Origin: an uncultured Oscillospiraceae bacterium
GTDB lineage: Bacteria; Bacillota_A; Clostridia; Oscillospirales; Oscillospiraceae
DNA length: 17,584 nt
Assembly (NCBI GenBank): GCA_900754605.1
Contig: CAAEDK010000194.1
Coordinates: 1 to 17,584, forward strand
Reading direction: 5' to 3'
Shown: positions 13,485-17,584 of the stretch, piece by piece
How the letters are laid out: the number at the start of each line of letters is the position of its first letter
Numbering within the stretch: the stretch's first letter is position 1
The notes under the pieces: model-generated
Databases searched by the model: none
What the model saw: the letters and a program-made list of their open reading frames with translations, nothing else
What the model was told of the DNA's origin: nothing
Program-made: the position numbers and the translations under genes

Positions 13485-16103
13485 TCATTTATGATGTTTG
13501 ATCAGCCCAAATGCCTTAACAATTTCCAATACCAATACAGGAACAGCGGCCAGCCCAAAGCCAAGCATATACAGTTTAAGAGGCAGCCGGATCAGGCCAA
13601 ACACAGAGGCAATGGGAGGAATAAAGAGCACCAGGCACATCAAAACAGTGGAAACCAGACTGGCGAGATTCAGATACTTGTTGGTAAAGAACCCAATTTT
13701 AAACAGGGATTTATGGGAGCGCATGTTATACGCATGCAGAATCTGAGCAAAGGCCAGTACGATAAAGGCCAAGGTACGGCCACCCTCGATCGAGGCAGTG
13801 GCCTGACTGCCGACGCGGAATCCGATCAAGGAGAGTACTGCAAACATAATGCCCTGCAAAACGACCTGAATTCCCAGTCCGTTGGCGAAGATCCCTTCCT
13901 TCTTGGGCTTAGGCTTGCGGTCCATCACATTGGGATCGATGGCCTCCATTCCCAGGGCGATGGCCGGCAGGGAGTCGGTGACCAAATTGATCCACAGCAG
14001 CTGCATAGACAGGAAGGGGGCCTGGTTCCAAAGCAGCATGGCAACGAAGGTGACCAGCACCTCTCCAATATTGGTGCCCAGAAGGAATGCAACGGCCTTT
14101 TTGATGTTGTCATAAATGCCGCGGCCCTCTCGAACAGCGGAAACGATGGTAGAGAAGTTGTCATCCATCAGCGTCATGTCGGAGGCACCTTTTGCGACAT
14201 CGGTGCCGGTGATCCCCATGGCACAGCCAATGTCTGCTGCCTTCAGGGCGGGAGCATCGTTGACGCCGTCACCTGTCATGGCTACGATGGCATCTCTGCG
14301 CTGCCAGCCCTTGACGATCCGTATCTTGTCTTCAGGCGATACACGGGCATAAACCGCAATATTTTCGATTTGCTGATCCAGCTCCTCTTCGCTCAGTTTG
14401 GCCAATTCACTTCCAGTGACAGCCCGGTCTCCAGGTTCCATAATACCAAGCTGCTGGGCGATGGCAGAGGCTGTGAGGACATGGTCGCCAGTAATCATGA
14501 CTGGCTTAATACCTGCCTGCCGGCAGACTGCAACTGCCTGCTTGGCCTCTTCACGAGGAGGATCGATCATGCCAACTAATCCGATCAGTGTCAGATCGTG
14601 CTCCAGACTCTCAGAGGTGACTTCTTCTGGCAGTTTGTCAATGATCTTGCAGGCAACGGCCAACACCCGAAGCGCCTGACGGCTCATTTCATCCACTACA
14701 CCAGCGACTTTCTCCGTCAAACCGCCAGTGCAGCGGGAAGTCAGAGTGTCAAAACCGCCCTTGGTAATGACGACCAACTTGCCGTTGATCTGGCAGACTA
14801 CGCTCATAAGTTTGCGGTCAGAATCGAAGGGCACTTCTGCGACACGAGGACACTCCTTATTCAAGTCATCTTTGCGAAAGCCATTTTTCAGAGCGGCAGC
14901 GACGATACAGGTTTCGGTAGGATCGCCGATATCGACTTCTTTCCCGTCTTGAATGGAGACCGTACCATCGCAACAGAGAGTCCCAAGTTTGAGTAAGGTT
15001 TGGATCTCTTCTGTATTGGAGGAAGAGATATCTTCCCGAAGATCGCCTTGGACACAATATCCCTGGATCAGGGTCATGCGGTTTTGGGTCAGGGTGCCTG
15101 TCTTGTCCGAGCAGATTACCGAAGCACCGCCCAATGTTTCTACGGCAGGCAGTTTACGGATGATAGCATTGCGCTTGGCCAACCGGGTGACACCAATGGA
15201 CAACACGATCGTGACAATGGCCGGAAGGCCCTCTGGAATGGCGGAAACAGCCAGAGAGATCGACACCATGAAGATCTCCAACAGCTCCATACCACTGGCA
15301 AGGCCGATGGCAAAAATCACTGCACAGATCATGATTGCCAGAACGCCCAGCATCCGTCCAAGCTGAGCCAGCTTTTTCTGCAAGGGTGTCTGTGCCTGCT
15401 TTTCGTTGTTTAGGATTCCGGCAATATGTCCCATCTCAGTATCCATACCGGTGGCTGTGACAACTGCTTCACCATGGCCGTAGGTGACGCTGCAGCCGGA
15501 GTAGACCATATTCAGCCGGTCTCCAAGGGGCGCATTGGCGGCCACCACGGCCTGAGAGTCCTTTTCAACAGGAACAGATTCACCGGTAAGAGCAGATTCC
15601 TCCACCTTCAGATTAGAAGCAGAGATCAGGCGTCCGTCTGCGGGAATGTAGTCACCCGCTTCAATCAAAATGATATCGCCAGGCACCAATTTGGCAGCAT
15701 CAATGATGGATTCCTGCCCATCACGGCGCACACGCGCATGGGGTGCGGACATATTTTGAAGTGCCTCCAAGGACTTTTCTGCCTTGCTCTCCTGGACTGT
15801 GCCCATAATAGCATTCAAAATAACGATGAGCAGGATCAGTGCAGGCTCAAAAAATTCAGTTGGATCATTGCCCTGCAACGCCACATAGAACGAGATGGCT
15901 GCTGCGGCCAGCAGGATCAGGATCATGGCGTCTTTGAACTGGCTGAAGAATCGTTCTACGACGGTTTGTTTTCTCTTTGCCTTCAACCGGTTCTCGCCCA
16001 CCCGGGCCAGTGTCTCTTCGGCCTGAGCGGAGGTTAGACCGGATTGAGGCTCTGTTTTCAACTCGCTGCATACATCTTGCGAGGATCGATCATACGCTTC
16101 CAT
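13485..16103 (-). CDS. SERCA-like calcium-transporting P-type ATPase
   Basis: The protein is 872 residues, a normal length for bacterial P2A pumps. Order: cytosolic N-terminus, M1-M2, actuator TGES (173-176), M4 with PEGL (290-293), phosphorylated Asp in SDKTGTLTQ (D333), nucleotide domain with KGG (448-450), TGD (538-540), TGDGVNDAP (610-618), then M5-M10. Ion-site residues match SERCA spacing: E291 in M4, N678 and E681 in M5, and N706, T709 and D710 in M6, so both Ca2+ sites could be present. It would export Ca2+ from the cytosol using ATP. The ATG at 16103 follows GAGGAG by 11 bases. It is the first gene of an operon with the MarR regulator. Its own promoter and palindromic operator lie upstream. 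Manganese or another divalent ion cannot be excluded. Confidence 0.92.
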   Translation of the reverse strand: MEAYDRSSQDVCSELKTEPQSGLTSAQAEETLARVGENRLKAKRKQTVVERFFSQFKDAMILILLAAAAISFYVALQGNDPTEFFEPALILLIVILNAIMGTVQESKAEKSLEALQNMSAPHARVRRDGQESIIDAAKLVPGDIILIEAGDYIPADGRLISASNLKVEESALTGESVPVEKDSQAVVAANAPLGDRLNMVYSGCSVTYGHGEAVVTATGMDTEMGHIAGILNNEKQAQTPLQKKLAQLGRMLGVLAIMICAVIFAIGLASGMELLEIFMVSISLAVSAIPEGLPAIVTIVLSIGVTRLAKRNAIIRKLPAVETLGGASVICSDKTGTLTQNRMTLIQGYCVQGDLREDISSSNTEEIQTLLKLGTLCCDGTVSIQDGKEVDIGDPTETCIVAAALKNGFRKDDLNKECPRVAEVPFDSDRKLMSVVCQINGKLVVITKGGFDTLTSRCTGGLTEKVAGVVDEMSRQALRVLAVACKIIDKLPEEVTSESLEHDLTLIGLVGMIDPPREEAKQAVAVCRQAGIKPVMITGDHVLTASAIAQQLGIMEPGDRAVTGSELAKLSEEELDQQIENIAVYARVSPEDKIRIVKGWQRRDAIVAMTGDGVNDAPALKAADIGCAMGITGTDVAKGASDMTLMDDNFSTIVSAVREGRGIYDNIKKAVAFLLGTNIGEVLVTFVAMLLWNQAPFLSMQLLWINLVTDSLPAIALGMEAIDPNVMDRKPKPKKEGIFANGLGIQVVLQGIMFAVLSLIGFRVGSQATASIEGGRTLAFIVLAFAQILHAYNMRSHKSLFKIGFFTNKYLNLASLVSTVLMCLVLFIPPIASVFGLIRLPLKLYMLGFGLAAVPVLVLEIVKAFGLIKHHK

Positions 16104-16130
16104 AATGAAACTGTCTCCTCATTTTTATTT

Positions 16131-16156
16131 CAGATAGTTTAATATTAAACTATCTG
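16131..16156 (-). promoter_or_regulatory. Perfect 26-bp palindrome, candidate MarR operator
   Basis: The half-site CAGATAGTTTAAT is repeated exactly in inverted form with no spacer. It lies just downstream of the -10 box of the ATPase promoter, covering about +1 to +30, and upstream of the ribosome site at 16115-16120. The sequence and symmetry suit a MarR dimer. As RNA it would be a 5' hairpin. Confidence 0.8.
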
Positions 16157-16166
16157 TCTGTGTAGT

Positions 16167-16195
16167 AGCATATTGCGAAAACTGTGTTCTGTCAA
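16167..16195 (-). promoter_or_regulatory. Promoter of the ATPase-MarR operon
   Basis: On the minus strand TTGACA (16195-16190), a 17-base spacer and TATGCT (16172-16167) precede the palindrome and the ATPase start. The gap from here to the opposing promoter at 16430 holds one short plus-strand frame with no ribosome site and nothing else I can support. Confidence 0.8.
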
Positions 16196-16429
16196 TCGAT
16201 GCCGTGGTGCTTTTACAATCCATTCACAAATATGTTACAGTTCGTATATAAATGAAGCCGATTTCTTCGTTCTGAATGGGAAACACTCCGTCAAAGATCT
16301 GCGAAATAGGATCTATGTTGATGTATTTTCTCCATCCTGTTCCGGTCCAGAGGAAGTTTCGTTTCATCCGGACATTACGTTTCTCATGCAGTTTGAAAGG
16401 AAAGGGGAAACGATTTGAGTATGATTCTC

Positions 16430-16471
16430 TTGACAGAATTGCTTCCTTTCACTATAATGAACACTGTTCAT
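16430..16471 (+). promoter_or_regulatory. Consensus promoter with third TetR operator
   Basis: TTGACA (16430-16435), a 17-base spacer and TATAAT (16453-16458) form a perfect-consensus promoter. The operator ATGAAC-ACT-GTTCAT (16457-16471) begins at the fifth base of the -10 box, exactly the register seen at the TetR gene's own promoter. With such a strong promoter, repression by TetR is the likely default state. Confidence 0.85.
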
Positions 16472-16505
16472 ATTGAGAGATGGGAGTCGGAGGGGAGGTA
16501 TCACC

Positions 16506-16964
16506 ACGAAAGTAAAACGGTATACACTGCTGCTCCTTGCCTGTTTGGTTTGGAGTGCGGCAGGCTTTAACATTCTTCGTATTGGAGCGACCACATATCC
16601 GTCGTATCTATCTGCTGTCAATCTTCTGATGTCTGCTTTGGTTTTTGCTGTATTTCAAAAATTTGTTTTTGGCAAGCTGGTAAAAAAGCATACGAAAAGG
16701 ATTAAATCCTATATGGAAGAACGGCAATTCTTCTGGAAATTCTTTGATGGAAGATCCTTTGCAGTTATGGCAGTGATGATGACTGGCGGTATTGGCCTGC
16801 GGGCAAGTGGTCTGGCACCGGAGCGCTTTATCGCAGTTTTTTATACCGGATTGGGGGCAGCGCTTCTTCTGGCTGGATTATTATTTGGCTGTCACTGGAT
16901 CAGTGCGCTGTTGAGCACTGCTTCAGGAATAGATCATACAGATCTGAACGGTGAAAAAGAATAA
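16506..16964 (+). CDS. Unknown four-helix membrane protein, apparent ACG start
   Basis: About 152 residues, starting xKVKRYTLLLLACLVW. The expected start is the ACG at 16506, exactly 7 bases after GGGGAGG. The nearest in-frame standard start is a TTG at 16473, which would translate through that ribosome site and lies only about 8 bases from the predicted mRNA 5' end. Four helices are predicted (about 5-23, 32-52, 82-100, 108-133). A positively charged loop KLVKKHTKRIKSYMEER lies between helices 2 and 3. I do not recognise the family. It heads the TetR-controlled operon with the DUF2871 gene 19 bases downstream. The ACG may be a rare low-efficiency start, a point mutation of ATG, or a base-call error. 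Confidence 0.75.
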   Translation, partial: TKVKRYTLLLLACLVWSAAGFNILRIGATTYPSYLSAVNLLMSALVFAVFQKFVFGKLVKKHTKRIKSYMEERQFFWKFFDGRSFAVMAVMMTGGIGLRASGLAPERFIAVFYTGLGAALLLAGLLFGCHWISALLSTASGIDHTDLNGEKE

Positions 16965-16983
16965 AATGAGTGGAGGGGTGTAT

Positions 16984-17403
16984 GTGAAACGTTATATGAA
17001 TTCCGCCTTGGTATACGCTGTCCTTGCACTGGTTGGCGGTGTATTTTATCGGGAATTTACTAAGTTTTATGGATTTGTTGGGGGGACCGCGCTTGGAGTG
17101 ATCCATACGCATTATTTTATGCTGGGCATGGTATTTTTCTTGCTGCTGCTTTTGCTGGAAAAGAATTTTTCTTTTACCGGTGCGAAGACAGGTAGAGTTG
17201 TGTTGGTTTATCATGTGGGGCTGAACCTCACTGTTGTGATGTTGGTAGTGCGTGGAGTAGCACAGGTCCTGAGCATTGCACTCTCTTCCGGTATGGATGC
17301 AGCCATTTCTGGTATGGCTGGGATTGGACATATCCTGCTGGGAGTAAGTTTGGTGGTTTTATTGGTGCAGGTAAGAGGAAGCATATTCTCAACAAGTATG
17401 TAA
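16984..17403 (+). CDS. DUF2871 family membrane protein
   Basis: The protein is 139 residues from the GTG at 16984, 5 bases after GGAGGGG; a longer in-frame start at 16951 precedes that ribosome site. I recognise DUF2871 from GVFYREFTKFYGFVGGTALGV (19-39, in two runs), IHTHYFMLGMVFFLLLLLLEK (40-60, in two runs), VVRGVAQVLS and SGMDAAISGMAGIGHILLG (102-120). Four helices carry histidines: H41 and H43 in helix 2, H77 in helix 3 and H116 in helix 4. Function is unknown; the intramembrane His set could bind haem or a metal. It is the second gene of the TetR-controlled operon, and a terminator follows at 17470. Confidence 0.9.
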   Translation: MKRYMNSALVYAVLALVGGVFYREFTKFYGFVGGTALGVIHTHYFMLGMVFFLLLLLLEKNFSFTGAKTGRVVLVYHVGLNLTVVMLVVRGVAQVLSIALSSGMDAAISGMAGIGHILLGVSLVVLLVQVRGSIFSTSM

Positions 17404-17469
17404 TTGCTGTAAAATTGATTTTGACAGCGGTGCGGGTTGGTGGAGATCCAGATCATCTAGACAGTAATA

Positions 17470-17515
17470 AAGTCCCCCTGATGTAGGACATTAGGCTACA
17501 TCAGGAGGGACTTTT
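17470..17515. terminator. Terminator after the DUF2871 gene, usable on both strands
   Basis: AAGTCCC...CTGATGTAG (17470-17486) pairs with CTACATCAG...GGGACTT (17496-17513) with one bulge and a 9-base loop, followed by TTTT. The A-rich left flank lets it work on the minus strand too. Confidence 0.85.
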
Positions 17516-17532
17516 GACGTTGCAACAGAAAT

Positions 17533-17583
17533 CTAACAATCGAAATGTATTTCATACCGTCTGTTTGCTGTGAAGGTGTCCTC
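17533..17583 (-). CDS. Possible C-terminal end of a minus-strand gene
   Basis: On the minus strand the frame reads EDTFTANRRYEIHFDC then TAG, and it is open to the window edge. It would converge on the DUF2871 gene across the symmetrical terminator at 17470-17515. Sixteen residues are too few to identify a family or to prove coding. Confidence 0.25.
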   Translation of the reverse strand, partial: EDTFTANRRYEIHFDC

Positions 17584-17584
17584 A

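Noticed and set aside
13491..14579. 362-codon plus-strand frame opposite the ATPase
   Set aside because: Antisense shadow of the P-type ATPase, rich in Gln, His and Gly, with no motif and no ribosome site.
16173..16418. 81-codon plus-strand frame between the ATPase and the TetR-controlled operon
   Set aside because: It begins inside the -10 box of the divergent ATPase promoter, has no ribosome site, and its product matches nothing I know. A decayed gene end cannot be excluded.

Overview
The window looks like a chromosomal segment of a gut-type clostridium. The S-layer-homology surface protein, the DUF5714 and DUF2871 proteins and the AANMIG-type peptide deformylase suggest Oscillospiraceae, in the Flavonifractor/Pseudoflavonifractor neighbourhood. 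That placement is inference from protein style only.

Bases 1-3330 are accessory, AT-richer DNA that resembles part of an integrated element. From left to right they hold an excisionase-like gene cut by the window edge, a long attenuator-type leader with a 14-codon leader peptide and strong terminator, a small lipoprotein, a 122-residue unknown protein behind an operator-like promoter and folded leader, and a short FtsK/SpoIIIE-like ATPase. After these comes an unusual G5-A-T5 repeat field. The element-like DNA ends beside two tRNA genes (initiator Met and Leu-UAA, minus strand), a classic integration neighbourhood.

Bases 3760-6730 are a minus-strand cluster read from one consensus promoter: peptide deformylase, flavodoxin and YfcE-like phosphoesterase, tightly coupled. 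Beyond them lie a decayed alpha/beta-hydrolase tail and a DUF5714 protein fused to a low-molecular-weight phosphatase/ArsC domain.

Bases 6878-11434 hold one very large secreted, cell-wall-anchored phosphoesterase (LamG-like fold, metallophosphatase, choice-of-anchor I propeller, three SLH repeats). A Pho-box-like pair of repeats lies upstream and a strong terminator follows.

Bases 11539-17515 contain two interleaved regulatory circuits. (1) A TetR-family regulator, a polytopic membrane protein next to it, and a two-gene membrane operon 4 kb away (unknown 4-TM protein plus DUF2871) all carry the same operator, TGAACnnnGTTCA. In two of the three it sits in the same register on the -10 box. (2) Between them, on the minus strand, a SERCA-like Ca2+-type P-ATPase and a MarR regulator form an operon with a perfect 26-bp palindrome just downstream of its promoter. 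The TetR regulon of three small membrane proteins of unknown function is the best candidate here for an undescribed system.
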